A DNA stretch of 15,016 bases from Rhizobacter sp. (GTDB lineage Bacteria; Pseudomonadota; Gammaproteobacteria; Burkholderiales; Burkholderiaceae_C), in the NCBI GenBank assembly GCA_025359585.1, contig JANYFX010000305.1:1-15016 (forward strand). The letters are read 5' to 3'. Positions 6,330-13,253 of the stretch are shown here, piece by piece (position 1 is the stretch's first letter; each line of letters starts with the position of its first letter). The translations under genes and the position numbers were made by a program. Under the pieces are notes generated by a model. It ran no database searches and was not told the DNA's origin. It was given only the letters and a program-made list of their open reading frames with translations.

Positions 6330-7454
6330 ATGAAGTCGCTCGGCAAAAGACCCGAAGGCCTGCGCCTGGAGCGCATGAAGGGCTCGAAGCTCTGGGCCGG
6401 CGAGTCGTTCAGGAACATCCACCCGATCCAGCCCGGCCTGCGTGACACGTCGGCGCCGCGCGTCACGATCACCGAGTTCCTGTGCGGCGGCGAGCGCCGC
6501 GTGCCCGGCGCGCCGCTGCCTTCGCTCGACCCGCTGGCCGCATGGGCGAAGCCGCCCGACACCGGCCTGCGCGCCACCTGGCTCGGCCACTCGACGGTGC
6601 TGATCGAGATCGACGGCCTGCGTGTGCTCACCGACCCGGTGTGGGGGCCGCGCGCTTCGCCTTCGCGGCTCGCGGGGCCGAAGCGTTTTCAGCCGGTGCC
6701 GGTGGCCATGCGCGCGATGCCGCCGATCGACCTGGTGCTGGTCTCGCACGACCACTACGATCATCTGGACTACCCGACGATCCGCGAGCTGGCGAAGATG
6801 CAGGTGCCGTTCGTGACCTCGCTCGGCGTCGGCGCGCACCTCGAAGCCTGGGGTGTGGCGCCCGAACTCATCACCGAGCTCGACTGGTGGCAATCGCACA
6901 CCTTGCCGGGCAGCGAGCTCACCGTCACGGCCTCGCCTTCGCAGCACTTTTCGGGGCGCGGGCTGAAAGACCGCAACGCCACGCTGTGGTCGTCGCTGGT
7001 GATCCGCACGCCGAAACATTCGGTCTTCTTCAGCGGCGACACGGGGCTCACGAGCGAGTACACGGCGATCCACGAACGCTTCGGAAAATTCGATCTGGTG
7101 ATGCTCGAAGTCGGCGCCTTTCACCCGTCGTGGGGCGACATCCACCTCGGCCCCGAGCACGCGCTCGAAGCGCTCGCCTTGCTCGGTGGTGGCGCCTTTC
7201 TGCCGGTGCATTGGGGCACCTTCAGCCTGGCGCTGCACGACTGGGATGCGCCGGCCGAAACACTGCTCGCGCTCGGGCCGAAACAAGGCGCGCAGCTCGT
7301 GATGCCACGCCTCGGCGAGGCGGTCGAACCGTCGCGTGTCGAAGCGGTCACGCCGTGGTGGCGCGAGGTCGATGCGCGTCGGCACAGCAAGGCGAAGGCC
7401 ACCGAGCCGGTGCCGATGACGCTGCCGAAAGAGATGCCCTGGCCGGTCGACTGA
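6330..7454 (+). CDS. MBL-fold metallo-hydrolase (NAPE-PLD/UlaG-like)
   Basis: A 374-residue member of the metallo-beta-lactamase superfamily. The core begins ATWLGHSTVLIEIDGLRVLTDPVW (82-105), as in the L-ascorbate-lactonase/NAPE-phospholipase D branch. Metal ligands can be placed: HDHYDH (His140, His142, Asp144, His145), His206 in PSQHFSGR, Asp237 in FSGDTG, and His294 in PVHWGTF. This is a complete two-zinc set, so an active hydrolase is expected; NAPE-PLD-like bacterial proteins are often labelled as phospholipid or lactone hydrolases, but the substrate here is open. No signal peptide is evident, so probably cytosolic. ATG 6330 has GAAAGG seven bases before it, overlapping the end of the protease gene, which suggests co-expression. 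Its stop lies 19 bases from the convergent MarR gene stop. Confidence 0.87.
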   Translation: MKSLGKRPEGLRLERMKGSKLWAGESFRNIHPIQPGLRDTSAPRVTITEFLCGGERRVPGAPLPSLDPLAAWAKPPDTGLRATWLGHSTVLIEIDGLRVLTDPVWGPRASPSRLAGPKRFQPVPVAMRAMPPIDLVLVSHDHYDHLDYPTIRELAKMQVPFVTSLGVGAHLEAWGVAPELITELDWWQSHTLPGSELTVTASPSQHFSGRGLKDRNATLWSSLVIRTPKHSVFFSGDTGLTSEYTAIHERFGKFDLVMLEVGAFHPSWGDIHLGPEHALEALALLGGGAFLPVHWGTFSLALHDWDAPAETLLALGPKQGAQLVMPRLGEAVEPSRVEAVTPWWREVDARRHSKAKATEPVPMTLPKEMPWPVD

Positions 7455-7473
7455 AGGCTGCCAGGCAGAGGAT

Positions 7474-7908
7474 CTAGCTCGCTCGGCTCTCCGCGATGAA
7501 ACTCTCGAGCAGCTTCTTCAGCTGGCTGGTCTTGCGCGGGCCGAGCGCTTCTTCGAGGCTGTTGTGGTGCGCGTCGACGCGCTCTTTCAACCGGGCCACG
7601 GTTTCCAGCCCCAGGTCGCTGATGAAGACCAGCACTTTGCGGTTGTCCACGCCATCAGCGGCGCGCTGTACGACCCCGCGGCTCACCAGCTTGTCGATGT
7701 TCTTCGTCAGCGCCGGGCCGTTCATCAAGACCCGCTCCGCCAGATCGCCCATCGAGCGGCCTTGTTCGTCGGACAGCACCTGCAGAATGCGCCAGTGCTC
7801 TTCGCTGAACTCTTCGTCGCCGATGGAGTTGGTCAGGCCGATGCGCATGTGCCGGTTGGCCGAGGCCAGCAGGTAGGACAGGTACTGGGAGATGTCTTGT
7901 TCGGGCAT
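7474..7908 (-). CDS. MarR family transcriptional regulator
   Basis: A 144-residue winged-helix protein. An N-terminal dimerisation helix (about 5-30) is followed by FSEEHWRILQVLSDEQG (34-50), the helix-turn-helix around SMGDLAERVLMNGPALTKNIDKLVSRG (52-78), the wing with the D-N-R-K motif at 88-91, and a C-terminal helix pair (101-142). MarR proteins are dimers that usually repress nearby genes and let go when a small, often aromatic, ligand binds. The ATG at 7906-7908 is chosen; an in-frame TTG seven codons upstream (7927-7929) is less likely. No good ribosome site precedes it. It is divergent from the binding-protein and transporter operon, and its promoter region holds a perfect palindrome, so it probably controls itself and that operon. 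The ligand is unknown. Confidence 0.9.
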   Translation of the reverse strand: MPEQDISQYLSYLLASANRHMRIGLTNSIGDEEFSEEHWRILQVLSDEQGRSMGDLAERVLMNGPALTKNIDKLVSRGVVQRAADGVDNRKVLVFISDLGLETVARLKERVDAHHNSLEEALGPRKTSQLKKLLESFIAESRAS

Positions 7909-7912
7909 GGTA

Positions 7913-7930
7913 TTTGCACTTAACGGCAAA
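7913..7930. promoter_or_regulatory. Candidate second operator in the marR leader
   Basis: TTTGC (7913-7917) and GCAAA (7926-7930) form an 18-bp inverted repeat with an 8-base centre containing TTAA; 14 of 18 positions are palindromic. It lies between the predicted marR transcription start (near 7935) and its ATG, a position where a bound repressor would block transcription. The size fits a MarR dimer site, but its sequence differs from the 14-bp palindrome upstream. Confidence 0.35.
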
Positions 7931-7941
7931 GCTTGGGTCGC

Positions 7942-7970
7942 ATTTTATGATCGAACGCTTTCCGTGGAAA
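7942..7970 (-). promoter_or_regulatory. Predicted sigma-70 promoter of the marR gene
   Basis: On the minus strand TTTCCA (7970-7965, four of six for -35) is separated by exactly 17 bases from TAAAAT (7947-7942, five of six for -10). The start would fall near 7935, giving a leader of about 27 bases. The -35 box lies inside the 14-bp palindrome, which fits autorepression. Confidence 0.5.
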
Positions 7971-7971
7971 G
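7958..7971. promoter_or_regulatory. Perfect palindrome, candidate MarR operator
   Basis: CTTTCCGTGGAAAG has six-base arms that are perfect complements around a two-base centre (GT). It sits in the 131-base gap between the divergent marR and binding-protein genes and covers the predicted -35 of marR. Related copies occur before the flotillin-like gene, which makes it the best operator candidate in the window. Confidence 0.55.
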
Positions 7972-8027
7972 TAAGAGTGCGCAGCCGCGCCGCATCGATC
8001 ACGGAAACACCGCCATGGTGCCGGCGC

Positions 8028-8032
8028 GGAGG
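8028..8032 (+). promoter_or_regulatory. Strong ribosome binding site deciding the start at 8040
   Basis: GGAGG stands seven bases before ATG 8040. It is among the strongest such sites in the window, and is the reason for accepting a 387-residue protein with an unusual N-terminal extension rather than the in-frame GTG 8148 or TTG 8151 closer to the conserved domain. Confidence 0.65.
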
Positions 8033-8039
8033 AGCGTGT

Positions 8040-9203
8040 ATGGGGCAGATCGGGAGAGTCTCGGCCACCACAGTGGCGTTCGACGCGCCGGGCCGGTTTC
8101 GCCCCTTCGGTGGGGTTCGGCATGCCCGGCGCGCTGCCGAAGACCGCGTGTTGACCCGTGCCAGAGAGAACAAGTTCCGCATCGCGCTGTGTGTTCCGAT
8201 GGGCGGCTCCGACGGCATCTGGGGCCCGTCGTGCCTCGCTTCGGCGCGCCTGGCCGAAGCCGAGCTGAACCGCTTCGACGGCATCAACGGCCGCGCCTGC
8301 GAACTGGTGCCGATGGATGCGTCGAACACCGCTGACGGCATCGAGCACCGTTTGTCGGAGCTGGTCGACGATGGCGAGGTCGACGCGCTCGTCGGCATGC
8401 ACATCAGCTCGGTGCGCCAGCGCATCACCGGCGCCGTGGGCGGGCGCATTCCCTACGTCTACACCTGCTTGTACGAAGGCGGCGAAACCACGCCGGGCGT
8501 CTACGCGATCGGCGAAACCTCGGCGCGCCAGCTGCGCCCGTCGATCGCCTGGCTCAGCGAACGCCCGCGGCCGCGGCGCTGGATGCTGGTCGGCAACGAT
8601 TACGTCTGGCCACGTGTCTCGCACCGCATCGCACGCCAGTGCATCGCCGAGTTCGGCGGCGAGGTCGTGGCCGAGACCTACGTGCCCTTCGGTACCACCG
8701 ACTACTCCGAAGTGCTCGACCTGTTGCGCAAGACGCGTTGCGACACGGTGCTGATCTCGATCGTCGGGCAAGACGCGGTCGAGTTCAACCGCGCCTTCGC
8801 GCGTGCGGGGCTGTCGGGCAAGGTGCTGCGCCTCTCGTGCGCGATCGAAGAAAACCAGCTGCTCGCGATCGGTGCCGGCAACACCGAGAACCTGCATGTC
8901 GCGCTGGGCTACTTCGCGGCACTCGAAACCGATGCCAACCACTCCTTCAAGGAGCGCTATCAGGGCCGCTTCGGCGAGCGCGCGCCGGCGCTCAACTCGA
9001 TCGGCCAGTCCTTGTACGAAGGCATGCACTTCCTCGCAGCGCTGCTCGACGGTACCGGCCGCCGGAGCGCGCATGCGGCGGCGGCGCCGCTGGCCTATTC
9101 GAGCGCCCGCGACGCGGTGCAATCCGGCGGCGGCGTGAACCACGCGCCGATGTACCTGGCACGTGCGGAAGACCTTTCCTTTCGCGTTATCAAACGCTTC
9201 TGA
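8040..9203 (+). CDS. AmiC/UrtA-like solute-binding protein without signal peptide
   Basis: A 387-residue periplasmic-binding-protein-fold protein (Peripla_BP_5/6 type). The domain begins at FRIALCVPMGGSDGIWGPSC (46-65) and runs to the end, with LYEGG at 144-148 and NHAPMYLARAEDLSFRVI at the C-terminus, features that resemble the amide sensor AmiC and the urea-binding UrtA rather than LivJ. Residues 1-45 are Arg-rich with no hydrophobic core, so neither a Sec nor a Tat signal is visible; a cytosolic location, as for AmiC of Pseudomonas, is inferred. A ligand-sensing role is then more likely than delivery to the permease. No AmiR-like antiterminator is present in the window. It starts a plus-strand run behind the shared regulatory region with marR; 202 bases follow before the flotillin-like gene. 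Confidence 0.82.
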   Translation: MGQIGRVSATTVAFDAPGRFRPFGGVRHARRAAEDRVLTRARENKFRIALCVPMGGSDGIWGPSCLASARLAEAELNRFDGINGRACELVPMDASNTADGIEHRLSELVDDGEVDALVGMHISSVRQRITGAVGGRIPYVYTCLYEGGETTPGVYAIGETSARQLRPSIAWLSERPRPRRWMLVGNDYVWPRVSHRIARQCIAEFGGEVVAETYVPFGTTDYSEVLDLLRKTRCDTVLISIVGQDAVEFNRAFARAGLSGKVLRLSCAIEENQLLAIGAGNTENLHVALGYFAALETDANHSFKERYQGRFGERAPALNSIGQSLYEGMHFLAALLDGTGRRSAHAAAAPLAYSSARDAVQSGGGVNHAPMYLARAEDLSFRVIKRF

Positions 9204-9228
9204 CGGGCCGCGGCGGAACGCCGTTTTA

Positions 9229-9263
9229 GTTTCCAAGGCAAATAAAGTCGTTGACTTGGAAAG
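9229..9263. promoter_or_regulatory. Paired operator-like sites before the flotillin-like gene
   Basis: Two degenerate copies of the 14-bp palindrome lie at 9229-9242 (GTTTCCAAGGCAAA) and 9250-9263 (GTTGACTTGGAAAG); the second matches it at 10 of 14 bases. They start 21 bp apart, about two helical turns. Seen together, TTTCCAAG (9230-9237) and CTTGGAAA (9255-9262) are also a perfect inverted repeat. TGGAAAGTAA at 9257-9266 is identical to 7965-7974 in the marR gap. Confidence 0.5.
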
Positions 9264-9279
9264 TAATCGTCGGCACACT
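9251..9279 (+). promoter_or_regulatory. Candidate promoter of the flotillin-transporter genes
   Basis: TTGACT (9251-9256, five of six) is a good -35 box; 17 bases later CACACT (9274-9279) is a poor -10 (three of six). The -35 overlaps the second operator-like site, so a bound repressor would exclude polymerase. A weak -10 leaves this tentative. Confidence 0.35.
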
Positions 9280-9405
9280 CGTTTTGCGAAAGAGGTCGGC
9301 AACGCGCCGGCTCTTCATTCGTTTTCCAGTGGCCGGTGAGTCGGAGCAGTACGCCGTTTCAGGTGCTTCCACGTTCACCGCGCCGAACACGGAACGGGAA
9401 CCAAC

Positions 9406-11043
9406 ATGGTCGTGCTCGCCTGGCTCTTCGGAATCATCGTCGCCATCGTCGTGATCGCGATCGTGGTGGTGTTCCTCAACCGCTTCTACCGTAAGTCCAC
9501 GCGCGACGTGGCGATCATCCGCACCGGCTTCGGTGGCCAGAAGACCATGATCTCGGGCGGTTTCCTCGCGCTGCCCTTCCTGCACAAGGTCGACGAAGTC
9601 AGCATGCGAACGATCCGCGTCGAAGTGCGGCGCGCCGGCGAAAAATCGCTGATCACCGAAGACCGCATGCGCGTCGACGCCGAACTCGAGTTCTACGTGC
9701 GGGTGCAACCTTCGGTCGAAGGCGTGGCCACGGCGGCGCAGGCGCTGGGCTCGAAAGCCTTCACGCCCGACGGCATTCGCAACATGCTCGAAGGCCGTTT
9801 CATCGACGCGGTGCAGTCGGTCGCGGCGAGCGAGAAGATGGACACGCTGCACGAAAAACGCGCCGAGTTCGTTACCAAGGTCGCGGGTTTGCTGCGTGAC
9901 AACCTGGCGCAGAACGGCATCCTGCTCGACTCGGTCTCGCTGACGCGGCTCGACCAGGCCGCGTTCGCATCGCTCGACGAGAACAACGCGTTCAACGCGG
10001 TCGGCATGCGGCGGCTGGCCGAGATCATCGCGGTCAACAAGAAAAAGCGCGCCGAGGTCGAGGCCGACGCCGACATCTCGGTGCGCCAGACCCTGCTCGA
10101 CGCGACCAAGCGCCGCCTGCTGCTCGGCCAGGAAGAAGAACACGCCCAGATCAGCCAGCGGCTGGAGATCGAGAAGATCAAGGCCTCGAGCGATTCCGAA
10201 ACGATCCGCGCCCGCGAGGAAGCGATGGTCGCTTCCGAAAACGCCCGCATCGGGCGCGAGCAGGAAACCCGCTCGCGCGAGATCGGCAAGCAGCGCGAGC
10301 TGCGCCGGCTCGAGATCGAAGCGCAGCTCAGCTCCGAGATCCGCAAGGTCGACAGCTCGATCGCGCTCTCCGGCAAGCAGGTCGAAGAAGCGCATGCGCA
10401 GGCGGCCGCCGAATCGGCCCGCACGCAGGTCGTGCTGGCGCAGGAAAAGGTTCAGACCGAACGTGAACGCGCCGTCGCCGACCGCTCGCGCGAGATGGCG
10501 ATGAAACGCGTGATGGAAGCCGGCGAAGTGGCAGAAGCCAATGCCGACACCGAAGCCACCGTGCTGCTGCGACGCGCCAAGGCCGAGGCCGACGCCACCT
10601 GTGCGCGTGCCGATGCGGAGAAGTCGCGCATGCTGGCCGAGTCGGAAGGTTCGCGCGCCCTGATCTCGTCGGAGAACTCGCTCAGCGACGCGCTGATGAA
10701 AATGAAGCTCGAGAAGTACCGGCTCGACCGCATCCCCGAAATCATCTCGCAGATGATGAAGCCGGTCGAGAAGATCGACAGCATCCGCATCCACCAGGTC
10801 AGCGGCTTCGGCGCGAGCAGCGGTGGTGGCGGCGCGGGTGGCAGTGGCGACGCGGCCGGCAACGGTGGTGGCAAGGCGCCCGTCACCCAGGTGATGGACA
10901 GCATCCTCGGCATGGCCCTGCAACTGCCGGCGCTGAAGAGCATCGGCGACCAGATCGGTGTCGACTTCTCGTCGGCCGTCGATGTGACGGGCGTGCACAA
11001 ACTGCCCGCCGGCCCCAAGACCGGGAGCGGCCCGTCCCACTGA
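9406..11043 (+). CDS. Flotillin/YqiK-like SPFH domain membrane protein
   Basis: A 545-residue protein with one N-terminal membrane helix (4-24) and a basic stop (RFYRK, 26-30). The SPFH domain follows (about 30-205: DVAIIRTGFGGQKTMISGGFLALPF, then LITEDRMRVDAELEFYVRV). Residues 210-445 are a long charged Glu/Arg/Ala coiled coil, ending in the conserved flotillin-type stretch DALMKMKLEKYRLDRIPEIISQMMKP. A Gly-rich linker (469-489) leads to a C-terminal tail that may be a protein-binding end. The length is close to E. coli YqiK. Flotillins form oligomers in membrane microdomains and help membrane complexes assemble. ATG 9406 is preceded by GGAACGGGAA, a weak ribosome site. Its place between two binding-protein genes of an ABC uptake system is odd; it may scaffold that transporter, but this is inference. 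Eighty-five bases separate it from the next gene. Confidence 0.88.
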   Translation: MVVLAWLFGIIVAIVVIAIVVVFLNRFYRKSTRDVAIIRTGFGGQKTMISGGFLALPFLHKVDEVSMRTIRVEVRRAGEKSLITEDRMRVDAELEFYVRVQPSVEGVATAAQALGSKAFTPDGIRNMLEGRFIDAVQSVAASEKMDTLHEKRAEFVTKVAGLLRDNLAQNGILLDSVSLTRLDQAAFASLDENNAFNAVGMRRLAEIIAVNKKKRAEVEADADISVRQTLLDATKRRLLLGQEEEHAQISQRLEIEKIKASSDSETIRAREEAMVASENARIGREQETRSREIGKQRELRRLEIEAQLSSEIRKVDSSIALSGKQVEEAHAQAAAESARTQVVLAQEKVQTERERAVADRSREMAMKRVMEAGEVAEANADTEATVLLRRAKAEADATCARADAEKSRMLAESEGSRALISSENSLSDALMKMKLEKYRLDRIPEIISQMMKPVEKIDSIRIHQVSGFGASSGGGGAGGSGDAAGNGGGKAPVTQVMDSILGMALQLPALKSIGDQIGVDFSSAVDVTGVHKLPAGPKTGSGPSH

Positions 11044-11062
11044 ACGCAGCGCGAAGCCGCGT

Positions 11063-11079
11063 GTTGCGCGGCCCGCAAC
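11063..11079 (+). other. Hairpin in the flotillin to binding-protein gap
   Basis: GTTGCG (11063-11068) pairs perfectly with CGCAAC (11074-11079) across a five-base loop. No T-run follows, so it is not a plain terminator; a 3'-end stabiliser or mRNA processing site that sets the ratio of flotillin to binding protein is possible. A second palindrome, GCCCGG-CA-CCGGGC (11097-11110), lies just before the next ribosome site. Confidence 0.35.
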
Positions 11080-11128
11080 CCTTGTTTCGTGAACCTGCCC
11101 GGCACCGGGCCAACCAGGAGATTCCCTC

Positions 11129-12367
11129 ATGAGCTTTTCACGCCGCCACTTCCTCGCCTCCACGGGTTCAGCCGCCGGCCTCGGCGCGCTCGGCACCGGC
11201 TTTCTGGTCGACGACGTGCTCGCGCAAAGCGGGCCGATCAAGCTCGGTTCGGTGCTCGACAACTCCGGCAACCTCGACGGTTACGGCAAGGCGATGGTGA
11301 TGGCCACGGCGCTCGCCGCCGACGAGATCAACGCCGGCGGTGGCCTGCTCGGCCGCAAGATCCAGGTGGTGCAGTACGACTCGCAGTCCGACATTGCGCT
11401 GTACACCAAATACGCGCAGCAACTTTCGCGCGACGACAAGGTCGACGTGGTTCACGCCGGCATCACCTCGGCCTCGCGCGAGGCGATCCGCCAGACCTTC
11501 AAGCGCGCGAACACGCTGTACTTCTACAACGTGCTCTACGAAGGCGGCGTGTGCGACCGCAACATCGTTTGCACCGGCACCACGCCGGCGCAGGCGGTCG
11601 AGCCGATCGTCGAAGTGGCGCTCAAGCAGTGGGGCAAGACCGCCTACATCCTCGCCGCCGACTACAACTACGGCCAGATCACCGCCAAGTGGCTGGCGCA
11701 CTACATCGCCCAGGGCAAGGGCTCGGTACTCAAGACCGACTTCTTCCCGCTCGACGTGGCCGATTTCGGCTCGACCATCGCGAAGATCCAGCAAGAGAAG
11801 CCGGCCTTCGTGGTCGCGGCGCTGGTTGGTGGCGCGCACATGTCGTTCTTCCGCCAGTGGGCCGCCTCGGGCATGAACAAGAAGATTCCGCTGTGCTCGA
11901 CGACCTTCGGCGTGGGCAACGAACACCTGGCGCTGTCGGCGGCCGAAGGTGACGGCATCCTGATTGCCGGCAATTACAGCCAGGAAGCCGACACGCCGTC
12001 GAACAAGGAATTCCTCGCCAAGTGGGCAAAGAAGTTCGGCGACACCAAGATCGTGCATGAGATCGCGGTCTCGCAGTACCAGGGAATCATGCTGTGGGCG
12101 GCCTGCGTGAAGAAGGCCGGCTCGCTCGACCGCGCGAAGATGCTCGCGGCGATCGAGTCGGGCGTCAGCATCGTCGGGCCGGGCGGCAGCGTCACGCTCG
12201 ATCCGAAAACGCACCACGCGATCCTCGACATCAACGTGATGGAGGTCAAGGGCCAGAAGCTCACGATCAAGCAGCAGTTCAAGGCGCGCAAGCCGTCCGA
12301 CACGGCACAGTTCTGCGACCTGGCGAAGAACCCGAACGACAACAAGCAGTACGAAGTGAAGATCTGA
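11129..12367 (+). CDS. Tat-exported ABC transporter substrate-binding protein (UrtA/AmiC-like)
   Basis: A 412-residue Peripla_BP_5/6-type binding protein. The N-terminus SRRHFLAS (4-11) is a twin-arginine motif followed by a Gly/Ala-rich hydrophobic stretch and VLAQ (30-33), so export in folded form with cleavage near residue 32 is predicted. The mature part starts IKLGSVLDNSGNLDGYGKAM; further landmarks are LYEGG (136-140), AADYNYGQ (176-183) and SQYQGIMLWAACVKKAG. These resemble urea- and amide-binding proteins (UrtA, FmdD) more than Leu/Ile/Val-binding LivJ. It should capture the solute in the periplasm and hand it to the permeases encoded next. CAGGAG at 11115-11120 is a good ribosome site, eight bases before ATG 11129. 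Only 19 bases lie between it and the first permease gene. The exact ligand is not determined. Confidence 0.9.
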   Translation: MSFSRRHFLASTGSAAGLGALGTGFLVDDVLAQSGPIKLGSVLDNSGNLDGYGKAMVMATALAADEINAGGGLLGRKIQVVQYDSQSDIALYTKYAQQLSRDDKVDVVHAGITSASREAIRQTFKRANTLYFYNVLYEGGVCDRNIVCTGTTPAQAVEPIVEVALKQWGKTAYILAADYNYGQITAKWLAHYIAQGKGSVLKTDFFPLDVADFGSTIAKIQQEKPAFVVAALVGGAHMSFFRQWAASGMNKKIPLCSTTFGVGNEHLALSAAEGDGILIAGNYSQEADTPSNKEFLAKWAKKFGDTKIVHEIAVSQYQGIMLWAACVKKAGSLDRAKMLAAIESGVSIVGPGGSVTLDPKTHHAILDINVMEVKGQKLTIKQQFKARKPSDTAQFCDLAKNPNDNKQYEVKI

Positions 12368-12386
12368 GGCCGCGAGTCAGAGCCCC

Positions 12387-13253
12387 ATGGACTACGCCGC
12401 CGTCGTCGCCCTCGAGATCGTCTACATGATCGCCTTCCTCGCGCTCACCAGCGCGGGCTTGGCGATCGTCTTCGGGATGATGCGGGTCATCAACCTCGCC
12501 CACGGCGAGTTCGTGATGTTGGGCGGTTACGCGACGATCGCCAGCGCGAAAGCCGGCATCAACATCTACTTCGCGATGCTGGTGATCTCGCCGCTGGTGG
12601 TCGGCCTGTGGGGGCTGATCGTCGAGCGTGTGGTGGTGCGCCACCTCTACGGCCGCATGGTCGACACGATGCTCGCGACCTGGGGTGTTTCTCTGCTGAT
12701 GGTGGGCCTGGTCACGCTGATCTTCGGCAACACCGCGGTCAGCGTGCCGGCGCCGATCCCCGGTTACCAGCTCGGCAGTTTTCAGATGGGTGGTTACAAC
12801 CTGTTCATCATCGCGGTCGGCACGCTGACGGTGCTGGGCCTGTGGCTGCTGCTGCGCTACACCCGCGTCGGGCTGATCGCGCGTGGTGCGATGCAGAGCG
12901 CCGACGTGGCCGCTTCGCTCGGCTACAACCCCAAGCTGGTCTACATGTGGACCTTCACTGCCGGCGCCGCGCTGTCGGGCCTGGCGGGCGGCGTATTGGC
13001 ACCGCTGACCGGCCTGCTGCCGTCGTCGGGTGGCGCCTACATCGCGAAGGCTTTCATCACCGTCATCACCGGCGGCGCGGCCGTGATCGCCGGCACGCTG
13101 TCGAGCTCGGTGATCTTCGGCACCATCAACCAGATTGTTTCGTTCAGCTCGACGCCGGTGTTCGGCGAGATCGCGATGCTCGCGCTGGCGATCGTGCTGC
13201 TGCGCCTGATGCCGCAAGGCATCACCGGGCGCTTTTTCCGGAACTCGGCATGA
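12387..13253 (+). CDS. Branched-chain-type ABC transporter permease (LivH/UrtB-like)
   Basis: A 288-residue inner-membrane protein with hydrophobic segments over its whole length, consistent with about eight helices. The N-terminal region SAGLAIVFGMMRVINLAHGEFVMLGGY (22-48) is the hallmark of LivH/UrtB permeases, and the later EAA-like loop with RGAMQSADVAASLGYN lies in the cytosolic contact area for the ATPases. The C-terminus MPQGITGRFF is usual for the family. It should pair with the LivM-type permease to form the channel. Length fits the family, with no truncation. ATG 12387 has only a weak ribosome site (GCGAG, 12372-12376), so it may depend on coupling with the binding-protein gene. Its TGA overlaps the ATG of the next permease gene (ATGA, 13250-13253). 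Confidence 0.9.
   Translation: MDYAAVVALEIVYMIAFLALTSAGLAIVFGMMRVINLAHGEFVMLGGYATIASAKAGINIYFAMLVISPLVVGLWGLIVERVVVRHLYGRMVDTMLATWGVSLLMVGLVTLIFGNTAVSVPAPIPGYQLGSFQMGGYNLFIIAVGTLTVLGLWLLLRYTRVGLIARGAMQSADVAASLGYNPKLVYMWTFTAGAALSGLAGGVLAPLTGLLPSSGGAYIAKAFITVITGGAAVIAGTLSSSVIFGTINQIVSFSSTPVFGEIAMLALAIVLLRLMPQGITGRFFRNSA

Noticed and set aside
7455..7473. Possible bidirectional terminator between the convergent MBL and MarR genes
   Set aside because: Only a four-base CTGC/GCAG stem with a three-base loop is present, and there is no T-run on either strand.
7920..9302. A 460-codon minus-strand open frame opposite the AmiC-like gene
   Set aside because: Composition is that of an antisense shadow, and the plus-strand frame has a clear family assignment and a GGAGG site.
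9251..9454. Small plus-strand open frame (66 codons) before the flotillin-like gene
   Set aside because: It starts within the operator-like repeat, lacks a ribosome site, overlaps the real gene out of frame, and ends in a Ser-rich stretch typical of a frame shadow.
9226..11271. A 681-codon open frame on the minus strand, opposite the flotillin-like gene
   Set aside because: It is Arg/His/Asp/Leu-rich, matches no family, and mirrors the GC-biased third positions of the plus-strand SPFH gene. Such antisense frames are usual in high-GC DNA.
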